This document shows, in pieces, positions 42,610 to 50,460 of a stretch of 64,000 nt of DNA. Both the position numbers and the translations under genes were made by a program. Source of the stretch: Fictibacillus phosphorivorans (GTDB taxonomy: Bacteria > Bacillota > Bacilli > Bacillales > Fictibacillaceae); NCBI RefSeq assembly GCF_001629705.1, contig NZ_CP015378.1, positions 3,410,001 to 3,474,000 on the forward strand, read 5' to 3'. The stretch's first letter is position 1, and each line of letters opens with the position of its first letter. The notes below the pieces were generated by a model, which worked only from the letters and a program-made list of their open reading frames with translations, did not search any database and was not told where the DNA came from.

Positions 42610-43077
42610 TCAATCCTCCATTGACTCTTGCAATGTATTTAGTAAAAATTCGCCAAAGCTTCCTGCTTCAACTTCAAATTTTTGTTCTTCTATCGGTAAT
42701 CCACTGACAAAAGAAACAACCTTAGCATTATCATCATATTGATTCTGTACATTCGAACAATCTAAACAAAAATACACGCCATCATAACCTGTGGAGTAAA
42801 AGCATATTAAATGATTTGGTAATCCTTCCTCTTGTCTAAATTGTTTTGTAATCCAGGTCATACTTGGAACTCCATTTTCTTCAACACCCAAACCATAAAT
42901 TTCTTCTCCAAAGATATCTCCAAGACCATACTTTTTCAAAAAAAGTCTATAACTCATCGGGAATTTTACATTTAATTCTGATTCAGCAGAATCAATTATT
43001 TGTTCTTTAATTTCACCAATAAAATCTGCATCATCTGGATGATCCTCGATAATTTCAAACGCTTTATTAATTAACAT
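42610..43077 (-). CDS. SMI1/KNR4 (SUKH) family immunity-type protein
   Basis: 155 residues. SUKH core: SAESELNVKFPMSYRLFLKK then YGLGDIFGEEIYGLG, acidic and C-terminal EFLLNTLQESMED. SUKH proteins are the commonest immunity partners of nuclease/deaminase polymorphic toxins. No toxin gene is near, so this is an orphan. GGGGGAGAGAAAA precedes the ATG. This is the firmest family call in the array. Confidence 0.85.
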   Translation of the reverse strand: MLINKAFEIIEDHPDDADFIGEIKEQIIDSAESELNVKFPMSYRLFLKKYGLGDIFGEEIYGLGVEENGVPSMTWITKQFRQEEGLPNHLICFYSTGYDGVYFCLDCSNVQNQYDDNAKVVSFVSGLPIEEQKFEVEAGSFGEFLLNTLQESMED

Positions 43078-43117
43078 TTTTTCTCTCCCCCATTAATCTT
43101 TTCTATTAAACTGTCCT

Positions 43118-43175
43118 TAAATTCAATTTAAAAGTGCAGATCTCCTTCTTGGAGAAATGCACCCGATTGGAAGAA
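43118..43175. repeat. cassette palindromic element 19
   Basis: AATTCAATTTAAAAGTGCAG, hairpin GTGCAGATCTCC / GGAGAAATGCAC and right arm CCGATTGGAAGAAG. Confidence 0.78.
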
Positions 43176-43179
43176 GTTT

Positions 43180-43449
43180 TTAGTAATAAATGAAGTATGA
43201 AATAAATATAAAAACAATTGAAACCAAAGCTCTGATCCACGTCAGTTTCCTGCTTATTCCAGCCTTTTTTTCTAAGTAATCAATGTACCCTAACATTAAC
43301 GTAAATCCTAGAAAAGCCCCAATATAATCCTTTATATCACTTTCTGTTCCTAGATATCTTATTAATCCTAAAGAAATGAGTATGGTTCCAATTGTCCCTA
43401 AAATCATATTAAGATAAATCCTTATATTATCTTCTTTCAAATACTTCAT
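43180..43449 (-). CDS. array gene: membrane protein (89 residues)
   Basis: Three hydrophobic stretches (about 8-29, 38-56, 72-89) separated by short charged turns (YLEKKAGISRKLTW). Weak GGGAGAT signal. Possible membrane immunity protein; not recognised. Confidence 0.58.
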   Translation of the reverse strand: MKYLKEDNIRIYLNMILGTIGTILISLGLIRYLGTESDIKDYIGAFLGFTLMLGYIDYLEKKAGISRKLTWIRALVSIVFIFISYFIYY

Positions 43450-43496
43450 CTCCCATTAAATTAAAAAAATCAATACATGTTCCCAATAGTTTAAAC

Positions 43497-43575
43497 TTAC
43501 TCAACAATCTGCTTCCATAATAAAGGCGTTAGGCGTTAATCCTTCTTGGATCAACGCACCCGAATGCTAAATAAT
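43497..43575. repeat. cassette palindromic element 20 (full length)
   Basis: Left arm TTACTCAACAATCTGC, duplicated GGCGTTA, hairpin GCGTTAATCC / GGATCAACGC with TTCTT loop, right arm ACCCGAATGCTAAATAA. Directly abuts the stop at 43576. Confidence 0.85.
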
Positions 43576-44031
43576 TCATTTAGCTTTCTTACTCATGTAA
43601 TCATAAAGTCTTTGATATTCATTCATGGGGAAATCATGGTTCACCCAATTTTCACGGTATCCCTCTATACCATGCTTCTTTAATAATTTGCTAATTGAAT
43701 TTACAACAGCCTTTATAAAATCACTTAATAAACATTGTTCTTTAAATACAATACTTCTTTCAATCCCACTTACTTTTATTATTGTTATTAATACATCTCG
43801 GTCATTTTGCTTCTCAAATTTCCAAACTAATCTTTCAGGTTCTTCCTCCATATTAAAAGTACTTTCATTTATATGGTAAGGTACACAGCCAGGAGTAATT
43901 GTTATTAATGACTTTAGGAGATCCCTTAGTGAATCTGTAAGATAACTTGCTATAAAATTGAATTCTTTATTATTGACTTTAATAATACCGCTTGCCCAAC
44001 CTCTTCCCGACAACTGATACTTAAATTCCAT
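43576..44031 (-). CDS. array gene: hypothetical protein (151 residues)
   Basis: Beta-rich N-terminus QLSGRGWASGIIKVNNKEFN then ASYLTDSLRDLLKSLI, and helical C-terminal AVVNSISKLLKKHGIEGY. Family not recognised with certainty; length and context match immunity proteins found beside LXG/WapA-like toxins. GGTGAGTT precedes the ATG. Confidence 0.62.
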   Translation of the reverse strand: MEFKYQLSGRGWASGIIKVNNKEFNFIASYLTDSLRDLLKSLITITPGCVPYHINESTFNMEEEPERLVWKFEKQNDRDVLITIIKVSGIERSIVFKEQCLLSDFIKAVVNSISKLLKKHGIEGYRENWVNHDFPMNEYQRLYDYMSKKAK

Positions 44032-44082
44032 AACTCACCCAAACCTTAATTTATTTAGATACTATCAAATACACCAGTTCTC

Positions 44083-44132
44083 CCTTTATTCAATAAAATA
44101 GAGCATTCTCCTTCTTGTAGAAATGCACCCGG
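44083..44132. repeat. cassette palindromic element 21
   Basis: CTTTATTCAATAAAATAGAG, CATTCTCCTTCTTGTAG, AAATGCACCC; right arm cut by the terminator at 44133. Confidence 0.7.
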
Positions 44133-44165
44133 AAAAGACCCACAACATCAAGTGGGTCTTTTCTT
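44133..44165 (-). terminator. terminator of the DUF4064-like gene
   Basis: AAAAGACCCAC / GTGGGTCTTTT, loop AACATCAA; a conventional terminator fused to element 21. Confidence 0.85.
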
Positions 44166-44176
44166 AGTTTAGTACA

Positions 44177-44515
44177 TTAATTATCTTTGTTCTTTAATTT
44201 AAGGATACGAATTCCAGAAGCAATGTATAGGATAGCAGGAATAATTAAAATGAAAGATGTAAGGAATATGGAAATGATACCAATAACAATCATAGTAACC
44301 CCGTATTTATATCTACTTAGCTTGTAGATTTGAAAAGAGAATATAACTGCAAAAATTTGAATAAGTAAAATAAATATTGATCCAGGAAGGATTAACGTAA
44401 CATACTCACTAAAAATTGGATCAGTAAAAAACACTAAGACTAGAAATCCACTAATTAATATCCCTAATATCCCACCTGTTAGTCCTAAAATAAATTCGGT
44501 TTTATAATTTTTCAC
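44177..44515 (-). CDS. DUF4064-like membrane protein
   Basis: 112 residues from GTG 44515 after AGGAGAGAAACAT; the longer frame is less likely. Four helices with FILGLTGGILGILISGFLVL and MIVIGIISIFLTSFILIIPA, ending YIASGIRILKLKNKDN. Layout matches DUF4064 membrane proteins. Function unknown. Confidence 0.65.
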   Translation of the reverse strand: MKNYKTEFILGLTGGILGILISGFLVLVFFTDPIFSEYVTLILPGSIFILLIQIFAVIFSFQIYKLSRYKYGVTMIVIGIISIFLTSFILIIPAILYIASGIRILKLKNKDN

Positions 44516-44577
44516 ATGTTTCTCTCCTGTTGTATAGTTCCTAATAATATGTAAGTAATGTATCAAGGTACTCATTA

Positions 44578-44636
44578 AAAAGAAAAGCTACCTGGTAGCT
44601 GGAACCTCAACCAACGCACCCGTTGTTACATAAGCC
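44578..44636. repeat. cassette palindromic element 22 (variant stem)
   Basis: Palindrome AGCTACC / GGTAGCT replaces the usual hairpin, then CCAACGCACCCGTTGTTACA and TAAG. The right arm keeps GTTGTT. Confidence 0.65.
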
Positions 44637-44910
44637 CCAAATAGTAAGGGTATCATGGTATTCCAGTATTTCAATACAAATACCACATTCTAATTTAGGT
44701 TCGACAATAATAAAATCAAATTTTTCCCCAACATCTTAAATAATATATCACGATATAACTACTTCCCAAATTAATTTTGGTTGGTCTCACATCTAGGTCA
44801 GTTTTTTCTTTCCAATTTAAAATCCTCTTCAAAAAGAGCTCCTTGAACTAATAAATTGACTAAGCTATTCAAGTTTCTGTTCCAGTTCATTAAGTAACTC
44901 CAGCTAGTAG
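44635..44910 (-). pseudogene. decayed gene with frame breaks
   Basis: Minus-strand pieces in different frames: LLNELEQKLE, then SLVNLLVQGALFEEDFKLER, then VGEKFDFIIVEPKLECGICI and EILEYHDTLTIWG, separated by stops. Plausible remains of one ~100-residue cytosolic protein; FEEDFKLERK resembles FEEDVKLRRK in the fragment at 38125. Confidence 0.55.
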
Positions 44911-44980
44911 GCTAGGGATTGCTGACAAGGTTTTAAGATAGAGATATAATCTATCTAAGATAAAACATGGAGGCGAAGCT

Positions 44981-45520
44981 ATGGACATTTTTGAGCATTT
45001 AGAAGAACTGCAAGTAGATTTAAAAGAAAAAATTATGGAAGAAATTGAAGAGAAATATTTTAATATTTGTTCCGAACTAGCTGGAAAAGAGAGAGCAAAA
45101 ACGATTAAGCAAGTAGATTTAAATGAATATGTAAATGAACTGAAAACTGGACTAAAACAGTCTTTAAAAATCGCACAAGAACAAACAGCAAGAGCAATTT
45201 ACTTTGAATATGATATAGATAATAACTGGGACAGTGCATTTTTTATCTGTGAGGAATATAGCAAATTAGAAGACGAAGATGATGACTGGGCTAGTGATTG
45301 GACCGAGGATTTTGAAGGTCCAAGTTTAGAACAGTTTAGCAACATTTATGAATTAGATGGATTTGATGGAAATGACGCAGCAATTGGCTCAACAATGTAC
45401 TTAGTGACGAGGACGGTTATAGCATTCGTAAGAGCTTATAAATCACTCTCCAATGAAAGTTCAATGGCTTTATGTATCGCCTTTCACGACCAAGACCCTA
45501 TAATCAGAATTAAAGAATAG
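44981..45520 (+). CDS. array gene: acidic hypothetical protein on plus strand (179 residues)
   Basis: Very acidic, helical N-terminus (EHLEELQVDLKEKIMEEIEE), central NNWDSAFFICEEYS, DDDWASDWTEDFEGP, C-terminal VTRTVIAFVRAYKSLSNES. Good spacing from GGAGGCGAAGCT. It has its own terminator, not an array element. Family not recognised; acidity suits binding a basic nuclease toxin. Confidence 0.65.
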   Translation: MDIFEHLEELQVDLKEKIMEEIEEKYFNICSELAGKERAKTIKQVDLNEYVNELKTGLKQSLKIAQEQTARAIYFEYDIDNNWDSAFFICEEYSKLEDEDDDWASDWTEDFEGPSLEQFSNIYELDGFDGNDAAIGSTMYLVTRTVIAFVRAYKSLSNESSMALCIAFHDQDPIIRIKE

Positions 45521-45524
45521 TCAA

Positions 45525-45556
45525 AGAGCATTGATGGTCAATTCAATGCTCTTTTT
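45525..45556 (+). terminator. terminator of the plus-strand acidic gene
   Basis: AGAGCATTGA / TCAATGCTCT stem with loop TGGTCAAT and T-run. Confidence 0.88.
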
Positions 45557-45678
45557 TATGCGATTTAGTGTGCTATTTTGTTACTGTTTTTATCATTATC
45601 CTTTCCCTCCGAAAAGAAAAGCCGCTAACCGTATTTAAATTTAAAATTACACTATAAAGCTTATATTAAAAGTACTCC

Positions 45679-45710
45679 TTATTCCACAATCTGGCCCGTT
45701 TGTTGAATAA
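45679..45710. repeat. cassette element 23 (minimal: two outer arms only)
   Basis: TTATTCCACAATC-TGGCCC-GTTTGTTGAATAA: the left and right arms are joined with only six bases between. It marks the right end of the array and shows that the arms form a palindrome by themselves. Confidence 0.82.
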
Positions 45711-45715
45711 CAGAA

Positions 45716-45748
45716 ATAAAAAAAGACTCACGTTAATTGAGCCTTTTT
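45716..45748 (-). terminator. terminator downstream of minJ
   Basis: Minus-strand AAAGGCTCA / TGAGTCTTT stem (one G-U pair) with loop ATTAACG and a T-run, about 85 bases after the stop. Confidence 0.7.
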
Positions 45749-45761
45749 ACAACAATTATGC

Positions 45762-45828
45762 GATTCCGATAAATTATGAAAAATGATTCCGGGGAATTTT
45801 GAACAGATTCCGGTTAATTATGAAAAAT
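45762..45828. repeat. three tandem 21-23-bp repeats after minJ
   Basis: Three units starting GATTCCG: GATTCCGATAAATTATGAAA, GATTCCGGGGAATTTTGAAC, GATTCCGGTTAATTATGAAA (each truncated here to 20 bases). They lie between the minJ stop and its terminator, so they are transcribed. Confidence 0.8.
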
Positions 45829-45833
45829 GACAA

Positions 45834-47033
45834 TCAATTACCCACAGCAGCATTACGATCCACTACATCATGGACGAGAAGTACACCTAGTTGATGGTGC
45901 TCATTTTGATAGAGTGATCCTTGAACGAATCGAATCTCACCATTCAGGTTAAGAACTTCAAGTTTGCAGTATGCAGCGTTGATTTGAAGGGCTCGGTACA
46001 AACTTGTTTCTTGTGAAAGTGTAACTCCGTTTACTTTTACAATAACTTCGCCAATCTTTAATCCCATCTTTGCAGCAGGTGTTCCTGGAACGACTGAAAG
46101 AATCATAACTCCCTGATCTCTTGGTACAAAATGAGATGGTCTCGTATCATCGCGTTGACTTGTTACGAGTGTGATGAGTTCGCGCCCTGCAAGACCAGCT
46201 GCGATGGCTATTGCAATTAATAGCGGTAAATTATAAAAATGGCCGACTGCTGCAATGCCTGTTACGATAAATCCTAAAAGCAAGACTTGTCTTCCCAGGT
46301 GTTTAATCGCTTCTTCTGGCAATGTATGTGTAACCAGCTGGCGATATCCAATGGCAAAAGGTACGAGGAAGAATGAGAAACCTACCGCACCCATCGGGAA
46401 AAGAGGCCACCAGTCTACGACAGGAATTGACCCTACTGGTAATACTAAAAACTGAGGAACGATCCAAAATCTTGTCGCTTCATGTGCCCCGATATAATGA
46501 CCTCGTTTTCCTTTAAACAGTCGAGGTGAAGTGCGATCTGCCCCTTTCCAGATAACCAAAATTCCTTCTTGTATCAAAAGAACACCAATAATGACCGCTA
46601 ATGAATCTAGCGGCGTTTTCTGGACATCCACAATCCATCGGTCTACAAAAGAAATGCCAAGTTGAAATTTTGGAAGCAAAAGCCCGACTACTGCCGATAA
46701 ACTTACAGCATAAGCAGGATTCATAAACCTTGTTTTAAATGTTAAGCCTAAAGCAAGATAAACGACCCCAATTAAGGCAATCATCCCAAGCGGCAATGTG
46801 ATTCCTGCTGTAACAAAGATAACCGAACCAATAAGTCCGATCAGAATGCCTGGTAGCAATGAAAATATTAAATTATCAATAACAGGATGCACGCGCACTT
46901 TAAATTCTTTTCTCTCTCGTTTAACACGTTTTAGTCCAATTAAAAAAGCAACGAGAATAAAACCATAAAAAAGCGGGTGTAAAAAAAGCAGCAGCATGCC
47001 CTGAAGTAATTCTTTCACGAAGGTGTCTGTCAT
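45834..47033 (-). CDS. minJ: MinJ-like PDZ membrane protein (division-site topology factor)
   Basis: 399 residues: about seven membrane helices followed by a C-terminal PDZ domain (QGVMILSVVPGTPAAKMGLK, IGEVIVKVNGVTL). Matches MinJ (YvjD), which links DivIVA to MinD at poles and septa in Bacillus. Position next to a ctpB-like gene supports this. Overlaps the upstream 59-codon gene by 4 bases. Right border of the immunity array lies just downstream. Confidence 0.85.
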   Translation of the reverse strand: MTDTFVKELLQGMLLLFLHPLFYGFILVAFLIGLKRVKRERKEFKVRVHPVIDNLIFSLLPGILIGLIGSVIFVTAGITLPLGMIALIGVVYLALGLTFKTRFMNPAYAVSLSAVVGLLLPKFQLGISFVDRWIVDVQKTPLDSLAVIIGVLLIQEGILVIWKGADRTSPRLFKGKRGHYIGAHEATRFWIVPQFLVLPVGSIPVVDWWPLFPMGAVGFSFFLVPFAIGYRQLVTHTLPEEAIKHLGRQVLLLGFIVTGIAAVGHFYNLPLLIAIAIAAGLAGRELITLVTSQRDDTRPSHFVPRDQGVMILSVVPGTPAAKMGLKIGEVIVKVNGVTLSQETSLYRALQINAAYCKLEVLNLNGEIRFVQGSLYQNEHHQLGVLLVHDVVDRNAAVGN

Positions 47034-47209
47034 GTGCGGTCTCTTCCTTTCTCATCTTTCAATTCATCCACTTTTTCTTCGATACGTTTCAATCTTCTAT
47101 CAGTACTCACAGCTCGCCTCACTAATAACCCCACTCCAACGATGATGGCAATTAGCACAATAAACATAGCAAGTTGATACATTAGATCTCCAACATTCAA
47201 TGACTGCAT
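47030..47209 (-). CDS. 59-residue DUF4083-like membrane protein
   Basis: ATG 47209 behind AAAGGGGTAGTCAAA; one membrane helix (about 11-30) and a charged coiled tail (RRLKRIEEKVDELKDEKG). Resembles DUF4083. Its TGA overlaps the minJ ATG, showing coupling. In Bacillus subtilis swrA occupies the position before minJ; this protein is not SwrA-like. Confidence 0.75.
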   Translation of the reverse strand: MQSLNVGDLMYQLAMFIVLIAIIVGVGLLVRRAVSTDRRLKRIEEKVDELKDEKGRDRT

Positions 47210-47333
47210 TTTGACTACCCCTTTAAACCTGACAAAGGATTTTATCTTTCTAATCGTTTGATTTTCAATTTTTTAAAACCACCATGGAAATTCTTCAAAG
47301 ATTTTATTTGTTTTTGTTAAGACTTCCCTGAAT

Positions 47334-47470
47334 AGTTGGTTGGAGCGCAAGGTGCGAGACTCTCGGCTAGGACAAGCGGTCAGGTGAGACCCTTAAGGGC
47401 ACGAAGTGGCAAGGGGCTCACCGCCTGCCCCGCGGAAAGCGAGCAACCTGGAGCGTAAATCAACCTCTCA
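47334..47470. repeat. Bacillaceae-type intergenic repeat, copy D
   Basis: Inverted orientation: GTTGGAGCGCAAGG, GGTCAGGTGAGACCCTTAAG, GGGGCTCACCGCCTGCCCC, AAAGCGAGCAACCTGGAGC, AAATCAAC. Located between ctpB and the DUF4083-like gene, with the ctpB terminator next to it. Confidence 0.8.
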
Positions 47471-47501
47471 CAAGAGGCTTTTAATACACCGAAGCTTCAC
47501 C

Positions 47502-47538
47502 AAAAAAAATACCCGTAGAGAATAATTTCCTCTACGGA
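47502..47538 (-). terminator. terminator of the ftsE-ctpB block
   Basis: CCGTAGAG / CTCTACGG stem with loop GAAATTATT and eight T on the minus strand. Confidence 0.85.
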
Positions 47539-47578
47539 TAGTATTCGTGTTTCAGTTGTTTTTTCCTGCCATAATCCC

Positions 47579-49039
47579 TTATTTTGCAAGCAATTCAATC
47601 GCCGTTTTACGCTGAACATCGTTCTTGTCATCACGGATTGAATCGATCACTTTTGACTCCATCTTACCAGCTGTCTTCGTATCGACTTTCCCTGTTGCTG
47701 GCAAGTTGTTCGCACGCTGGAACGCGGTTACCGCAGCTTGCGTCTTTTCATCAAAATAGCCATCTTCTCTACCCGTTTGGAACCCTAAACCGTTCAACAT
47801 CACTTGAGCGTTCTTCACTTGCTCATTGTTCATATCAAACTCTAATGCTTTCTTCTCAACCGTAATAGGGTTTGTGTAGAAGTAGTCTGGCTGCTTCACT
47901 TCAAAAGTAGGCTTTACCCCTTTTTTGTGAATCCAGTTTCCATCAGGTGTCAGCCACTTAAACAATGTAAGCTTGATGTTCGATCCATCACCAAGATCAA
48001 TCGATTGCTGAACAGTTCCTTTACCGAACGACTTCTCACCAACTAAATCATAGTTTCCTGCTTCTTTTAGAGCAGCAGCTAAAATTTCGGACGCTGACGC
48101 ACTACCTTTGTCGATCAAACCGATGATCGGATAGTCTTTCTTTTCTTTTAATGTTGAAACATAACGTTCTTTGTTGCCTTTACGGTCTTCAATTTGAACG
48201 AATGGCTTTTTCTCAGGAATAATCTGACGTAGAATGCTGTCAACTGCTTCTAGATAGCCTCCTGGATTACCACGAACGTCAATAACAAGACCATCAATCT
48301 TTTCTTTTTCTAACTCAGTCAACTGTTTCTTAAAATCAGCTCCAGTTTTTTCTGAGAAAGATGTGATTTCAAGTACACCGATCTTCTTACCTTTTACTTC
48401 TTCAATATCCGAGTAAACAGTCTCGATCGGAATCTCATCACGTGTTACTTTGACTGGCATTACATCATTTACGCCGGTACGCTTTACACCAAGTGTTACG
48501 ACAGATCCTTTTTCACCGCGGATTTTTAATACGGCTTTATAGAGATCAAGTCCTTCAACACTTTTACCGTCGATCGTAATGATTTGATCGTTTGGCTTTA
48601 GTCCTGCTTTTTCGGCAGGTGAATCTTTAAACGGTGCGACAATCGTTACTTTACCATCAACCATACTTACTTCTGCCCCAATTCCTTCAAAAGAAGAATC
48701 GAGTGATTGTGAAAACTGACTTGCCGTCTCTTCATCCATATAAACCGAATATGGATCTTTTAACGTTTTTACCATTCCTTGAATGGCACCTTCAAGGAGT
48801 TTGTCACGATCAACATCTTCTACATAACGAGAAGAGATGATCTCATATGTCTTTTGAAGCTTCGCAAACTCTTCGTCGTTGTCGACTTTCGTTGCGGTCT
48901 TCGGCAGATCGTTTACTTCACCGTTCTGAACATACTTCGAATCGTTTCCAAACAGTGCCATCGAACCATACATGCCACCGGCACCAACAAGCAAGGAAAG
49001 AACAATCAGCAGGGCCAACATTTTTTTATTTACGTTCAT
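47579..49039 (-). CDS. ctpB: S41 carboxy-terminal processing protease (CtpB-like)
   Basis: 486 residues from ATG 49039 (AGGTGAGCAGA upstream). Signal anchor 4-30, PDZ domain (about 95-180, VDGKVTIVAPFKDSPAEKAG), S41 domain with Ser in KGSASASEILAAAL and Lys in GEKSFGKGTVQQ, and a C-terminal peptidoglycan-binding domain (QNAQVMLNGLGF-type). In Bacillus subtilis CtpB cleaves SpoIVFA in sigma-K activation; here the position in the ftsEX block supports orthology. Confidence 0.9.
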   Translation of the reverse strand: MNVNKKMLALLIVLSLLVGAGGMYGSMALFGNDSKYVQNGEVNDLPKTATKVDNDEEFAKLQKTYEIISSRYVEDVDRDKLLEGAIQGMVKTLKDPYSVYMDEETASQFSQSLDSSFEGIGAEVSMVDGKVTIVAPFKDSPAEKAGLKPNDQIITIDGKSVEGLDLYKAVLKIRGEKGSVVTLGVKRTGVNDVMPVKVTRDEIPIETVYSDIEEVKGKKIGVLEITSFSEKTGADFKKQLTELEKEKIDGLVIDVRGNPGGYLEAVDSILRQIIPEKKPFVQIEDRKGNKERYVSTLKEKKDYPIIGLIDKGSASASEILAAALKEAGNYDLVGEKSFGKGTVQQSIDLGDGSNIKLTLFKWLTPDGNWIHKKGVKPTFEVKQPDYFYTNPITVEKKALEFDMNNEQVKNAQVMLNGLGFQTGREDGYFDEKTQAAVTAFQRANNLPATGKVDTKTAGKMESKVIDSIRDDKNDVQRKTAIELLAK

Positions 49040-49173
49040 TCTGCTCACCTCGTTTTTGCAGGAAAAGGCATCACACCCTGCAAAGTGCGATGCCTTCCAT
49101 TGTAAGAGTCTTTAGGCAACAGCCTGTCTCCTACTTCACTATATGAATAGCTTGTTTACTTTATGTGTTTATT

Positions 49174-50391
49174 TTACCAGTAAGCCGCAGGATTTACAGC
49201 ATTTGTTTTTCCTGCATTCCAAGGTCCTTTGTGAAGTTCAAAGTGTAAATGCTGACCAAATGAATGTCCAGTGTTCCCCATGTTGCCTAGGAACTGCCCT
49301 TTAGAAACAGAACCGCCTGATACAGCGCGGCTGCTCATGTGAGCGTAAACCGTTGTCCATTGCTGCCCACCGATTGAGTGAGAGATGTATACAACGTTTC
49401 CGTATGATGATGAGTACTCAGAACGAATAACTGTTCCATCTGCAGCTGCATAGATCGGAACCGTTCCACCTTGAGCGATGTCGATTCCTTCATGCATACC
49501 GCTGCTTCTGTTACCAAATCCAGAAGAAATTCTTCCAGCAGCTGGTTTGATGATCATACCGTTACCTGAAACAGGTCCCATTGAAGGAGCTGATCCACCT
49601 GAAGACGATGATTCACGAGCTGCTTTTTCACGTGCAGCTGCACGAGCTTGTTCAGCACGGAACGCATCTTCTTGGGATTTTAGAAGTGCACCTTCGTTTT
49701 CAATCTTGTGTGCTTCAGCATGCAACGAGTCTTCTTCTTTTTTAAGAGAAGCCATCAGACGAGTTTTCTCATCCATTTGTGCTTTTAATTGCTTTTGTAA
49801 CACTTGTAATTCTTTCATTGCGTTTTGTAAGTTAACTAATTTTTTCTCAACATCTGCCATCTTTTTCTCTAGAAGCTCTTTATCTTTCTTTTGTTCTTCT
49901 AAAAGCTGACGATCTTGTTCTGCAATCATGTTCAATGCTAGAACGCGGTCAAGAAAATCACCAAAATCTTTTGAACCAAGAACAACTTCTAAGTAAGAAA
50001 CAGCTCCGCCAGATTCATACATAGAGTTAACTCGTTCTTTTAGTAGAGCATCGCGCTTATCGATTCGCTTTTGAACAACAGCAATCTCGCCTTTTAACAC
50101 GTCGATCTCTTCTTTTGTTTCTTTAATATCTGTTTGTTTGGCTTGTACTTTAAGATCTGTTTCAGAAGAAAGCTTATCGATTCTTGCTACTTCAGCCTCA
50201 ATCGCTTCCTGACTGCTTTTGTTCTTATCCAGCTTAGCTTGAGATTCTTTCGCTTTCTTTGCATTTTCTTGTTGTTTTTTCTTGATGCTTGATAAAGATT
50301 CCGCGTGAACGACGGATTCAGAGTGATACATAGTAAAGGCGCCCAGTGCTAAACTTAGTGAAAGCACTGTACCAACCACTTTCCTTTTCAT
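49174..50391 (-). CDS. M23 metallopeptidase with coiled coil (EnvC/murein hydrolase-like)
   Basis: 405 residues: signal peptide, long coiled coil (about 30-255, KKKQQENAKKAKESQAKLDK), then an M23 domain with GRISSGFGNRSSGMHEGIDI and HLHFELHKGPWNAG giving the zinc His/Asp set. Cleaves peptidoglycan cross-links. Lying directly after ftsX, it is a good candidate partner of the FtsEX complex, as EnvC or CwlO are elsewhere. All zinc ligands are present, so it is likely catalytic. Confidence 0.9.
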   Translation of the reverse strand: MKRKVVGTVLSLSLALGAFTMYHSESVVHAESLSSIKKKQQENAKKAKESQAKLDKNKSSQEAIEAEVARIDKLSSETDLKVQAKQTDIKETKEEIDVLKGEIAVVQKRIDKRDALLKERVNSMYESGGAVSYLEVVLGSKDFGDFLDRVLALNMIAEQDRQLLEEQKKDKELLEKKMADVEKKLVNLQNAMKELQVLQKQLKAQMDEKTRLMASLKKEEDSLHAEAHKIENEGALLKSQEDAFRAEQARAAAREKAARESSSSGGSAPSMGPVSGNGMIIKPAAGRISSGFGNRSSGMHEGIDIAQGGTVPIYAAADGTVIRSEYSSSYGNVVYISHSIGGQQWTTVYAHMSSRAVSGGSVSKGQFLGNMGNTGHSFGQHLHFELHKGPWNAGKTNAVNPAAYW

Positions 50392-50460
50392 TCGTTTTCC
50401 TCCCTAACCCCAATTAATTGTTTCGTTTTTCTTGGATCTCTTTATTTCTGCTATCTTTAC

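Noticed and set aside
29636..45710. possible CRISPR-like or riboswitch series in the array
   Set aside because: Elements are separated by genes, not spacers, and lie after stop codons rather than in 5' leaders.
29636..45710. insertion-sequence or MITE interpretation of the elements
   Set aside because: No transposase in the window, no consistent target-site duplications seen by eye, and position is fixed relative to gene 3' ends. A MITE origin is not excluded.
49478..49909. 143-codon plus-strand frame
   Set aside because: Antisense shadow of the coiled-coil region of the M23 protein.
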